Below are positions 9,411-18,461 of a stretch of DNA of 64,000 nt, piece after piece (the stretch's first letter is position 1; each line of letters begins with the position of its first letter). The notes under the pieces were generated by a model that did not search any database, was not told where the DNA came from, and saw only the letters and a program-made list of their open reading frames with translations. This stretch comes from Microvirga vignae (GTDB lineage Bacteria > Pseudomonadota > Alphaproteobacteria > Rhizobiales > Beijerinckiaceae), in NCBI RefSeq assembly GCF_001017175.1, contig NZ_LCYG01000021.1, forward strand, positions 26,859-90,858, written 5' to 3'. Made by a program: the position numbers and the translations under genes.

Positions 9411-10929
9411 CCCCAGCAGAACCCGACTCTCGGAGTCGGTATGGGCACATATGCTCTATGTCGTTGCCGTAGCGGCCTTCGCTGCCGAATTGCCCGTGGA
9501 AGCATATGGCATGATCGGCGGCGGCTTCATCGGTACGGTCGGCTTCCTGGCGATCTGGCGTTACGGGTGGGGAGGGCTGCATTTTGCCCGTGCACTGGTC
9601 TACCGGAAGAGGATGTTCCCGCATATGCGGGAGGCAGCGGATGCGCTCGTTACGCAAGAGGCTCCTAATGCCTACCTGCTCGTGACGACCTTCCGGATCG
9701 ACTCGGGCGTCACGACGCTGGTCTATAAGGCAGCTTTCGAGGCTGCTCTTGCGGCTCCAGGAAAAGTGACAGTCGTTGCCTCCATCGTCGAGACAGCTGA
9801 CCAGAGACTGGTGAAGGCAATTTTCCGCAGCATCTGCCCAGACCAAGACAAAGTTGATTTAGTGGTGGTCAGGATTGCCGGTACGGGCAAGCGTGATGCG
9901 CTTGCCTATGGCTTCAGAGCCATTGCCCGTCGGTGCCCTTCCAAAGACGATGTTGTCGCCGTCATCGACGGTGACAGCATCATCCCACGGAATCTTATTC
10001 GAAAGTGTGCTGGCTTCTTTCAACTAGACCCTCAAGTCGGTGCACTCACCACGGATGAGATCAGCGAGGTTCGAGGCCGGCGCATCTTCCAGGAATGGTA
10101 TGCGCTTCGTTTTGCCCAACGTCACACACTCATGTCTTCCATGGGATTGTCGGAGCGGGTTCTTACGTTGACTGGTCGCATGGCCATGTTTCGCGCCAGC
10201 ATCGTCAGCGATCCGGATTTCATCCGCCAAGTGGAGCTGGACTACATCGATCATTGGCGGTTGGGTCGCTTCAAATTCCTGACGGGCGACGACAAGTCGA
10301 GTTGGTTCTGGCTGCTCCGCAACGGCTACAAGATGATCTACGTCCCCGACGTAGTGGTTCTGACCGTAGAGGATCCGCCGGCCGATAGTTTCATCTCGGC
10401 TGCTGCCATGCTCATGGTGCGTTGGTTCGGCAATATGCTGCGAACCAACTCGCGCGCCTTGGCACTGAGGCCGAAAAAAATCGGTTGGTTTACATGGTGG
10501 GCCATCCTGGACCAACGCATGTCGATGTGGACATCCCTTGTTGGGTTCGCAGTGGCCATGATCGCCACCTTCTTTGTCAGCGAGTACGCATTCCTACTCT
10601 ATGCACTGTGGATTCTCACTTCGCGCTACGTGCTGACCCTTTCACTTCTCACGTCGCGCCCGCGGGTATCCGTATTCTATCCGTTCCTTCTCTACTTCAA
10701 TCAGATCTTCGGGTCGCTGATGAAGGTCCACATCACGTTTCGCTTGGACCGCCAGAAATGGACGCGCCAGAAGACGACATCAGGAGCACGGAGAACAAAG
10801 CGATCTCTCATCGCGAGCGACTTCATGTCCACCTACATGCACACTCTTTCTCTGGCCGCATTCATCGCTCTTTTGGCGTGGAGCGTCGACGTGCTTCCAA
10901 CGCCTAGAGCCCTGCTGTTCTTCCCTTAA
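9382..10929 (+). CDS. alg8: Alginate polymerase glycosyltransferase Alg8
   Basis: Inner-membrane GT2 glycosyltransferase that polymerises mannuronate from GDP-mannuronate. Two membrane segments lie near the N-terminus (about 20-60). The GT2 core carries VIDGDS (near residue 196), a TTDEISEV segment, LTLTGRMAMFRAS, DHWRLGRFKFLTGDDKSS (about 290-307) and RWFGNMLRTN (about 347), all close to Pseudomonas Alg8 as I recall it. Several membrane helices follow. GTG 9382 has an AAGG site 7 bases upstream and overlaps the end of algD by 29 bases. ATG 9451 is an alternative start. It should work together with the downstream Alg44. Confidence 0.94.
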   Translation: MISIRESAGSPSRTRLSESVWAHMLYVVAVAAFAAELPVEAYGMIGGGFIGTVGFLAIWRYGWGGLHFARALVYRKRMFPHMREAADALVTQEAPNAYLLVTTFRIDSGVTTLVYKAAFEAALAAPGKVTVVASIVETADQRLVKAIFRSICPDQDKVDLVVVRIAGTGKRDALAYGFRAIARRCPSKDDVVAVIDGDSIIPRNLIRKCAGFFQLDPQVGALTTDEISEVRGRRIFQEWYALRFAQRHTLMSSMGLSERVLTLTGRMAMFRASIVSDPDFIRQVELDYIDHWRLGRFKFLTGDDKSSWFWLLRNGYKMIYVPDVVVLTVEDPPADSFISAAAMLMVRWFGNMLRTNSRALALRPKKIGWFTWWAILDQRMSMWTSLVGFAVAMIATFFVSEYAFLLYALWILTSRYVLTLSLLTSRPRVSVFYPFLLYFNQIFGSLMKVHITFRLDRQKWTRQKTTSGARRTKRSLIASDFMSTYMHTLSLAAFIALLAWSVDVLPTPRALLFFP

Positions 10930-10958
10930 ATCGCGCTTTCTGCATGGAGAAACACAAT

Positions 10959-12161
10959 ATGTCGACGATTACGCATGAAGCTGAGGTTCAACGCCAGCAT
11001 CCGCGTTATCGCCTGCCCGTGAGATGCCTTCATGGTGGAATGCCCGTCTCTGTTATCGATCTCTCGGTTGGCGGTATGGGCGTCAGAATCGGCGTAGTCG
11101 ATGCTCGCCCAAGTGACATTGTCGAGCTCGTACTGATTTTCCCGTTCAACGGTTACGAACTGACTCTGCCGGTAAGAGCAGAGGTTCGCTATGTGAACCA
11201 GGATCAGGGCCGAGTTGGCATGAGGTTCGTGGATGTATCCCCGCGCCAGCACAATCTCCTTCGCTTTATTCTCGATGCGTATCTCTCGGGCGAAGTAGTA
11301 GAGGCTGGGGACGTGCTCGACGTCGTCTCAAGGCGAAATGAGGGGAAGACACGGGAAGTGCCCCAACGCCCTGAACCCCAGGGCTTGGTTGCCAATATGG
11401 CCTATCACGGCCGCAGCATTGCAGGATATGGGGCCATTGTGAGCATCACGCTACTGCTTCTCGGCTTCATCGGTACGGGCGTGTTCCAGAAGATGTACAT
11501 GATTCCAGCGCAGTCGGCTTTGATTACGGCGGATCTTGTCACGGTTCCGGCGCCCTCGAGCGGCCAATTGACCTTCGTTGCGGCAGGCAATGAGGTGCAG
11601 GCAGGCGAGCCGCTACTGACGATCCAAGGCCCACAAGGCAGCAGCAGCATCGTTATCGACAGCCCCTGTGACTGCGCCATCCAAGCTCGTTACAATCGCC
11701 CGTCGAGCTTTGTCCGCGAGGGGGCGCCAATCCTCGTCCTTCGTGAGAAAACAAGCACTCCGTATATCACCGCCAGCATTCCTCAGAGCGATGTTCTGCG
11801 CTTCTACCGTGGCGCCAGAGCAGTCGTTGAGTACGCAGACGGAACGCTTGTGCGCGATGTAGGAATTGAACCTCTGCCAACCTACTCCGATACTGACGCC
11901 AGCGCGGGTCGCTTTCTCGTGAAGTTGTCTCCTGGGCGGGAGTTGGAGGATACGGCGATTGGGCAGCCCGTCTCCGTTATCTTCGATACTTTCTCAGGAT
12001 CTACGCTCGGTACGGCAGCCGGCAAGGTGAATGCCAGCGTGAGTTGGGCCGGAGCGAAAATCGCCTCGCTTTTCCGCTCGGGTGACAAGCAGGATGAGAC
12101 GCAAAAAGTAGCTAAACAACCTGAGTCTTCCGACGACAGACGCATCGCCACTCTCAAATGA
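10959..12161 (+). CDS. alg44: Alginate co-polymerase Alg44 with PilZ domain
   Basis: A 400-residue c-di-GMP receptor and membrane-fusion-like partner of Alg8. The cytoplasmic PilZ domain shows the binding signature RQHPR (RxxxR) near residues 12-16, followed by DLSVGG. One membrane helix lies at about 150-175. After it comes a periplasmic HlyD/biotinyl-lipoyl-like domain with a barrel-sandwich pattern (for example VPAPSSGQLTFVAAGNEVQ). Intact PilZ residues predict that polymerisation needs c-di-GMP. ATG 10959 is chosen because GGAG lies 9 bases upstream; ATG 10944 has no ribosome site. Confidence 0.94.
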   Translation: MSTITHEAEVQRQHPRYRLPVRCLHGGMPVSVIDLSVGGMGVRIGVVDARPSDIVELVLIFPFNGYELTLPVRAEVRYVNQDQGRVGMRFVDVSPRQHNLLRFILDAYLSGEVVEAGDVLDVVSRRNEGKTREVPQRPEPQGLVANMAYHGRSIAGYGAIVSITLLLLGFIGTGVFQKMYMIPAQSALITADLVTVPAPSSGQLTFVAAGNEVQAGEPLLTIQGPQGSSSIVIDSPCDCAIQARYNRPSSFVREGAPILVLREKTSTPYITASIPQSDVLRFYRGARAVVEYADGTLVRDVGIEPLPTYSDTDASAGRFLVKLSPGRELEDTAIGQPVSVIFDTFSGSTLGTAAGKVNASVSWAGAKIASLFRSGDKQDETQKVAKQPESSDDRRIATLK

Positions 12162-12221
12162 GGGCGTGGCTAATGCTCGAATAATGTTTGCGCAGCACAA
12201 GGGATATTCTGGAGATTGATC

Positions 12222-13640
12222 ATGGATAACATCATTCCGGTTCTGATGTGTGGAGGTTCCGGAACTCGCCTCTGGCCGATTTCCCGCGCCGGCGAGCCCA
12301 AACAATTTCACGTGCTCTCAGGCGAAAGAAGCCTCTTCCAGCAAACTGTTCAGCGGTTCAGTACAGAACTTTATGCAGAACCACTCATCATCGTGAACAA
12401 CAATCACCGTGATCTTGCACTTCGCGAGATCGGTGAGTTGAAATCCGGTCCCGTTCGTCTGCTCGTCGAGCCATCGATTAGGAGCACGGCGCCCGCAATT
12501 GCCGCCGCCGCCGCCCTGATCGCGGAGGAGGATCCTGACCGCCTAATGCTGGTTGCTCCCAGTGATCACCTTATCGAACAGGCAGAAATCTTCTCAGATG
12601 CCGTCGCTCAGGCTGCTCAGGCTGCCCGCCAAGGACAGATTGTTCTCTTTGGTATCCGGCCGACACATGCCGAGACAGGGTTTGGATACATCGAAATCGG
12701 CGATTTCTTCGATGACGTAAGTTTCACGGTTGCTGGTTTTGTCGAGAAGCCGAAACGGACGATTGCCGAAGCGCTCTTCGCAGGAGGGCGCCACCTCTGG
12801 AACAGCGGCATCTTCATGTTCACTGCCCGCACGATCATGGAGGAGTTGCAGGAATATGCTCCTGATGTAATTAATTGTGCTCGGCGTGCTGTGACGATGG
12901 CTCATCGCAGCAATGATACCATCCGTCTTTCTGCCGATTTCGAGACAGCCCCTGCAATCTCCATCGATTATGCCGTGATGGAAAAGAGCGAACGTCTCGT
13001 TTGCGTGCCCGTATCACCCAACTGGCGTGATCTCGGCTCCTGGTCAGCTCTTTGGGATGTCGGCTCAAAGGACGGTAATGGGAACGTCGCCCGCGGTGAC
13101 ACTATCCTCCACGATGTCCGCAATAGTTATGTGCATGGCAATTCACGTCTCGTCGCCGTCATGGGTGTTGAGAAGATCGTTGTCGTCGACACTGCGGATG
13201 CCGTGCTCGTCGGCTCTCTCGATCAGGCTCAGAATGTAGGACGCCTTGCGAGCGAACTGGCAGCGGCGCGGCGACCTGAGGCCAATCTTCATCGCAAAGT
13301 CCGTAGGCCTTGGGGATCGTACGAGTCTCTTCGTGTCGGTGAGGGATTCCAAGTCAAGCATATCATTGTCGACGTCGCGGGGCGCTTGTCGCTTCAATAT
13401 CACCACCATCGTTCTGAACATTGGACGGTCGTATCCGGAACAGCACGCGTTACAGTCGGCGACAGGATCTTCGTGATGACGGCGAATGAGTCCGTCTACA
13501 TTCCGAAGGGAGACGTTCACCGGTTGGAGAATATCGGCGACGATGAACTGCATCTGATCGAAGTGCAGTGCGGAGCATATCTCGGCGAGGACGATATCGT
13601 GCGCCTGGAGGATCAATATGATCGCATTATTGCGAGCTGA
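12222..13640 (+). CDS. algA: Bifunctional mannose-6-P isomerase / mannose-1-P guanylyltransferase
   Basis: Makes GDP-mannose: the N-terminal half is the guanylyltransferase and the C-terminal cupin the isomerase. Visible motifs are MCGGSGTRLWPISR (nucleotide binding), PKQF, FVEKPKR, and the isomerase segment RPWGSY followed by a metal-site QYHHHRSEHWTVV stretch. The phosphomannomutase step (AlgC) is not encoded here. ATG 12222 has GGAG 7 bases upstream; a TTG 6 bases earlier is unlikely. The 3' end overlaps the next gene by 23 bases, which supports translational coupling. The gene ends the Pseudomonas operon but sits in the middle here. Confidence 0.95.
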   Translation: MDNIIPVLMCGGSGTRLWPISRAGEPKQFHVLSGERSLFQQTVQRFSTELYAEPLIIVNNNHRDLALREIGELKSGPVRLLVEPSIRSTAPAIAAAAALIAEEDPDRLMLVAPSDHLIEQAEIFSDAVAQAAQAARQGQIVLFGIRPTHAETGFGYIEIGDFFDDVSFTVAGFVEKPKRTIAEALFAGGRHLWNSGIFMFTARTIMEELQEYAPDVINCARRAVTMAHRSNDTIRLSADFETAPAISIDYAVMEKSERLVCVPVSPNWRDLGSWSALWDVGSKDGNGNVARGDTILHDVRNSYVHGNSRLVAVMGVEKIVVVDTADAVLVGSLDQAQNVGRLASELAAARRPEANLHRKVRRPWGSYESLRVGEGFQVKHIIVDVAGRLSLQYHHHRSEHWTVVSGTARVTVGDRIFVMTANESVYIPKGDVHRLENIGDDELHLIEVQCGAYLGEDDIVRLEDQYDRIIAS

Positions 13641-16600
13641 TCGCCGCCGTCGCCTGTCAGCATCTGTCGCCCTCATTTCATTGCTCCTGAGCTCAGGCGT
13701 CTGGGCTCAGGAGGCCAACGAGGTCTCCCGTATCGCTGAAGAAGCCCGTCAAGCCTTTCTCTCGGCGGAGCAGGGAGCAGGGTCGAAGCAGAGGGCGGGC
13801 TTCTATCAGGTGGCTTTAGCCCGCATTCGACTTCTTGAAAAATTCGCGGGGCCGGAGAATTCAGGTTCCGCCGACTTGCGGGATGGTGCGCGGGCGGAAC
13901 TCGTTCGTCTCGCTGATGACGGGTTGAACCATGATATGCTGGGTGCGCTCCTGCTGAAGGCGTCCCTGTCTGATCTCACGACCACCCAGCCGAGCGCTGA
14001 GCGGGTCGAACTCGGCGTGACGCTTCACCAGCTTGCCAGCGAACAGCGGGCGCCTGAGTACAGGGCTGCAGCCTTCATCGAGATCGGGCAGGCTTACAGC
14101 AAGGTTGATGTGCAGGATCGTGCATTGCGCTATGCCACTCTTGCTCTCGACACGGCGAAAACGATCCCTGGAGCGGGAGAGCAATCGGGAGCTTACAATG
14201 CGATCTCCCGTCTTGCCGCCGATCTTGGTCCGACGGGGTTTTCGCTTGCGGAACGCGCCATCACCTTTATTCCACGCCCTCGGGATCGGGCTTACGCCCG
14301 GCGAGATCTTGCTCTTGCGGAGCTGAAAGGCACTCCATGGCAGAAGGCCTCGAAAGAGCAACTGGAGGCTGAGTCCCGCAAACGTCTTGGTGCAGGAGAT
14401 CTTGATGGGAGTCTCCAGCTTGCCCTGGCCCTTCCCGGCGGCGACAAGCAAGAGGATCTTCTAGCTGACCTCCTGACTGCTGCGCTTGAGCGCCAGGATT
14501 TCGAAGCAGCTGTCGCGACCGCTCAGGGCTTCTTCAATCCCAGTGATCAGCAAAAGGCACTCGCCTTGATCGTGAAGGGGCAGATCGCCAAGGGAGTTCC
14601 CTTGCAGTCGGCCAGTCTCCTTGAGTCGATGCAGGACAGTGCAGCGAAAATCACGGCGCAGCTAGCTCTCGCGAGTGAGTTGGAGCGAGCTGGCTATGGC
14701 AACATGGCTGAGCAGCTGTTTTCTCAAGCGTTGCAAGGCGCTGAAAAATCGGATCCGGCTGCGCAAGCCGCGATTTGGCCCGAAGCAGTCCGAGCCTTGA
14801 CGCGCGCTGATCGATTTGACGATGCGTTGAACCATATCAAGCGTTTAGAGCCTGGGTCGGAAACTTCCTCGGCCTTGGGAGATCTGGCCAAACGCCTCGC
14901 CGAAAGCAATCGTCTTGCGGAGGCTGAGCGTTTGCTGCCTCAGATCCAGCACAAGGAAGATCGTTCTCATGCTCTGAGCGGGATCGGCCGGGCAAAAGCT
15001 CAAGCGGGCGATGCAGCGGGGGCTTTGCAGATCGTTGGTGAGCTCACGGATCCGGAAGACAGCGGCCGTATCCTCTCAGCTGTTGCCAAGGCGCATTCCC
15101 AATCAGGTAAGTTCACTGACGCAGCTAATCTCACCAGGCAGATTGAGGATAAAGCGTACCAAGTCGAATCCTGGGTTGAGATTGCGCGTCAGGCGAGCAA
15201 GAAAAGGGAAGCGAAGACCGGCGAAGAGGCTCTCAGCGAGGCCATTCGGATTGCTGAGGTTCAAGAGAAGCTCGATCGAGACAAGGCATATTACACGATC
15301 GTAAAGTCTCTCGCTGATCTCGGGGACAAAGCTCGTGCAGGTGAGTTGAAGCAGCGTATTATCGACGACAAGTTCCGCGCACGCGCTGACGAGGCAATCG
15401 CCAAGGCGGACGGCAAACAGGCTGTCGAGCAGAAGAAACGTAGCAACCTCCCGGATGCTGTTCTCAAACGCAGTTTCAGCCAAAAGATGAGCGATCAGGA
15501 TAAGCTGGAGATCGCGTTGGACCTGGTTGGCCTCCCGGGGGGCGTTATTCTCGCATCTGAGCTCATCCGGTCCATGGAGGACGATAGAGCACGTGGATCT
15601 GCCTTCCGCCGTCTTGCCGAGGCGCAGGTGGCCGTTCTCTCCAGTCCGGCCAAAGAGGAAACACAAGAAGGTCTCGACACCGCAGAAAGTCTGCCGCCGG
15701 AAACTTCTGCGGAGAATGAGCTCGCGCATGAAAGGAGGACTCGTCGAGGTCTCGTTCTTGCGCAAGTCGAGAATGAGACATCCACTTCCAGTCGTTTTCC
15801 GTTGCCTCGGAATTTTGCTACGGTCGCTGACATCCGCGCTATCGCCCCGTGGCCCTCAGGATCTGTCGCCGGTGTAACATTTGCAAACTACAATCTTTAT
15901 ATCTCCAAGTTCCTGGATGAAGGCCCAAGCGGAAATACCCGTCTTGAACAAGCGATTCGCTACCAGGGAACTCCAACGCCGCGCATCGTTGTCGTTCAAT
16001 CCGGCGTTGCGACTTTGGGGATGATCGCCCGCCAGCTGCGTGGGACACAGGATCAGGATCTGGTGGCTGTCAATGGTGATATCCTTACTCTCCGTGCGCC
16101 GGTCTTCGTAGCTCCAGGGGCTCGCCTCATTCTGTCGCGCCTGGATATGCCCGTCTATCGCTTCAGTGCAAATGCAGGGGCGTTCATTGCTAGTGCCGGT
16201 GAGCTGCACGTCGTGGACGCGGAGATTGTCGGCTACGATGAGAAGACAGGCCAGATCGCCTGGTCTGACAAGAGCAAAATCCACGAGTTTCGCCCTTTCC
16301 TCCTGAGCTGGGGCGACGGACGCATGAACGTAGCGGGGTCGGTATTGGCCGCGTTGGGCTACGAGAACTCCAAGTCCTTCGGGCTTTCCTTTTCATCGGG
16401 ACCGGTCCGTGTCGCTGAACTACGCGACCAAGAATATGCGACAGGCTATGTGGTGGACAACGTATTCCGAAACTCGCATTTCGGTTTCTACTCATATGAA
16501 GCTGAAAATATTCACATCATCGGCAACGAGTATGTCGACAACGTCATCTACGGACTCGATCCTCACGACCGCACACGCAAGCTCACCATTGCCTTCAATA

Positions 16601-17352
16601 CAACCTATGGGACAAAGGCCAAGCACGGCATCATTATCTCGCGTGAAGTGGATGAAAGCTGGATCATCGGAAATCTGACTTTCGACAATGTCGGATCTGG
16701 TATCATGCTCGATCGAGATAGCTCCAATAACGTCATTCACGCCAACACTGCGTTCAACAATGCTCAGGACGGCATCACGCTTTTCGAGAGCTCCTGTAAT
16801 CTGATGACTAACAATCACCTTCTTGCCAACAAGCGCGACGGCTTGAAAATCCGAAATAGTTTCGACATCAGTGCCTATGACAACCGGATCGAGAAAAATG
16901 GAGGTTCAGGGGTCAACGCCTATGTGGCGAATCTCCTCGAAACGAAGAGTGGCGAAACGCGGGACTTCAGGCTTGATCCTTATGACGCTGTAACGAGTAT
17001 TTCCCTAAGGCGTAACCAGTTTTCGTCCAATGGGGTCGGCGTCAATGCCGAGGGTGCTTCCGGCATTGCGATGTTCTCCAACAGGTTCGTGAAGCAATCT
17101 CGCCGCCTTTTCGGTGGCGACTTGCGTGGGCTGGAAGGGCAGGTTCTGCAAACTTCTTCCAAGATCAGCACTTTGATTGCAAGCACTTGCCGACCTATGA
17201 GGCCTGCCACCGCCTGTCATCTTCGCGAGAAGGGATATTTCGAGGGCGGGGCTGACCTTCACATCTTCGACCCGCAGGGCAAAGCGGATTGTACAACGAC
17301 GGACGGCAGTGTGCAGCAGCAGGCCTTCTCCAACACATCTCAAGGCACTTAG
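13618..17352 (+). CDS. algG: TPR - mannuronan C5-epimerase (AlgG) fusion protein
   Basis: A 1244-residue periplasmic protein, more than twice the length of Pseudomonas AlgG. A signal peptide (about 1-30, ending VWAQ) is followed by about 700 residues of alpha-helical TPR-like repeats (for example AGDAAGALQIVGELTDPE). Residues from about 735 match AlgG. The parallel beta-helix has the catalytic motif DPHD at 981-984 inside VIYGLDPHDRTRKL, then HGIIISREVDESWI and DGITLFESSCNLM. It should convert mannuronate to guluronate in the periplasm. In Pseudomonas, AlgG and the TPR protein AlgK are separate; here a TPR scaffold is fused to the epimerase. ATG 13618 has a GGAGG site 6 bases upstream. Confidence 0.93.
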   Translation: MIALLRADRRRRLSASVALISLLLSSGVWAQEANEVSRIAEEARQAFLSAEQGAGSKQRAGFYQVALARIRLLEKFAGPENSGSADLRDGARAELVRLADDGLNHDMLGALLLKASLSDLTTTQPSAERVELGVTLHQLASEQRAPEYRAAAFIEIGQAYSKVDVQDRALRYATLALDTAKTIPGAGEQSGAYNAISRLAADLGPTGFSLAERAITFIPRPRDRAYARRDLALAELKGTPWQKASKEQLEAESRKRLGAGDLDGSLQLALALPGGDKQEDLLADLLTAALERQDFEAAVATAQGFFNPSDQQKALALIVKGQIAKGVPLQSASLLESMQDSAAKITAQLALASELERAGYGNMAEQLFSQALQGAEKSDPAAQAAIWPEAVRALTRADRFDDALNHIKRLEPGSETSSALGDLAKRLAESNRLAEAERLLPQIQHKEDRSHALSGIGRAKAQAGDAAGALQIVGELTDPEDSGRILSAVAKAHSQSGKFTDAANLTRQIEDKAYQVESWVEIARQASKKREAKTGEEALSEAIRIAEVQEKLDRDKAYYTIVKSLADLGDKARAGELKQRIIDDKFRARADEAIAKADGKQAVEQKKRSNLPDAVLKRSFSQKMSDQDKLEIALDLVGLPGGVILASELIRSMEDDRARGSAFRRLAEAQVAVLSSPAKEETQEGLDTAESLPPETSAENELAHERRTRRGLVLAQVENETSTSSRFPLPRNFATVADIRAIAPWPSGSVAGVTFANYNLYISKFLDEGPSGNTRLEQAIRYQGTPTPRIVVVQSGVATLGMIARQLRGTQDQDLVAVNGDILTLRAPVFVAPGARLILSRLDMPVYRFSANAGAFIASAGELHVVDAEIVGYDEKTGQIAWSDKSKIHEFRPFLLSWGDGRMNVAGSVLAALGYENSKSFGLSFSSGPVRVAELRDQEYATGYVVDNVFRNSHFGFYSYEAENIHIIGNEYVDNVIYGLDPHDRTRKLTIAFNTTYGTKAKHGIIISREVDESWIIGNLTFDNVGSGIMLDRDSSNNVIHANTAFNNAQDGITLFESSCNLMTNNHLLANKRDGLKIRNSFDISAYDNRIEKNGGSGVNAYVANLLETKSGETRDFRLDPYDAVTSISLRRNQFSSNGVGVNAEGASGIAMFSNRFVKQSRRLFGGDLRGLEGQVLQTSSKISTLIASTCRPMRPATACHLREKGYFEGGADLHIFDPQGKADCTTTDGSVQQQAFSNTSQGT

Positions 17353-17360
17353 GGGCCGGC

Positions 17361-18461
17361 ATGAAACGAATCCTTGCCTTTCTGATCTTGAATCTTCTGA
17401 CTGTGGGATCCTCTTATGCCCAAGTGAAACCGGCCGGTGTCTTTGACGTGGAGCAACGCCGCATCGCTCTCTCACAGCCGGCCTTTGCCAGTATTCGCGC
17501 GGCTTGCCTTTCGATACCACGGGACGCATCGTGGAGTTCACTCAAGCCGATCATGGGTCTTAAAGCGACTGAAGGTTATGGGACTGATGGTACTGCCAAT
17601 GATTACGCCTGGGCTGTAATGGTGTTGGCAGGTCGCGCGCTTGCAGGCGACATGGCCTCCGAGACTGCTTTGCGCGACCTTCTTCTAACCTGGTCGAAGG
17701 CGAATGCCTTTGCGCAAACGGAAGTCGAGAACGACGCCTACTATGCTCTGAAGCGTGTGCTCCTGCCAACCGTGGTCGGATACTCTGTCATCCAGCGCAG
17801 CCTGGACGATGAGCAGCGGCGGATTATTGCCAGCTGGATTGACCCTCTTGTCCGTAAGGTCGATTACAATTTTGACGGATCTGTTGATCACAACAATCAT
17901 CGTTACCTGACCGACAGTGTGCTGATGGCCTGGGGGGCAGTGACAGGCGATGACCATCTCTATGCCAAAGGCATTGATCGCTACCGCACCATTCTCTCGG
18001 AGGCACGGGCTGATGGGAGTCTGCCTCTTGAAACCCGTAGAGGTGCTCGCGCCCTGTGGTATATGCGCCAATCCCTCTCCAGCATGACGGTCATGGCAGA
18101 AATTGCAGCTACGAGAGGGACGGATCTTTACGGGTTGAATGAAGGCGGCATCAGCTTCGATCGCGTTCTTTCCTACACGCTCAACGGCATCACGGAACCA
18201 CATGTGGTTCTTGCCTATGCAGCGGAGAATTATATTCCGGGTGGCGAGTCCGACTTTCGAAAGCCCGATCTCGGTTTCCTATCCAAGCGCAGTCACGGCC
18301 GCCACTACATGGCGTGGACGGAGGCGGTTGTCTCGCGTGATCGTACGGGCCTTGCCACGCGCAGACTCAGAAATCTCTTCATGCGGAGCCTCAAGAACGA
18401 TCGGCCGCTCATTGATGAGTTCGCCGGCGGCAACGCGACCTGCATCTGGGGGCGCGGATGA
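17361..18461 (+). CDS. algL: Periplasmic alginate lyase, PL5 AlgL family
   Basis: A 366-residue protein with a signal peptide (about 1-20). Family PL5 enzymes cleave mannuronate linkages by beta-elimination and clear polymer trapped in the periplasm. The active-site region NNHRY (N178, N179, H180) corresponds to the NNHSYW of characterised AlgL. A later stretch, DGSLPLETRRGARALWYMRQ, matches the conserved Arg/Tyr region. The fourth position is Arg and Trp is Leu here, so specificity may differ. It starts 8 bases after algG and its stop overlaps the next ATG (ATGA), so it is co-transcribed. Confidence 0.88.
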   Translation: MKRILAFLILNLLTVGSSYAQVKPAGVFDVEQRRIALSQPAFASIRAACLSIPRDASWSSLKPIMGLKATEGYGTDGTANDYAWAVMVLAGRALAGDMASETALRDLLLTWSKANAFAQTEVENDAYYALKRVLLPTVVGYSVIQRSLDDEQRRIIASWIDPLVRKVDYNFDGSVDHNNHRYLTDSVLMAWGAVTGDDHLYAKGIDRYRTILSEARADGSLPLETRRGARALWYMRQSLSSMTVMAEIAATRGTDLYGLNEGGISFDRVLSYTLNGITEPHVVLAYAAENYIPGGESDFRKPDLGFLSKRSHGRHYMAWTEAVVSRDRTGLATRRLRNLFMRSLKNDRPLIDEFAGGNATCIWGRG

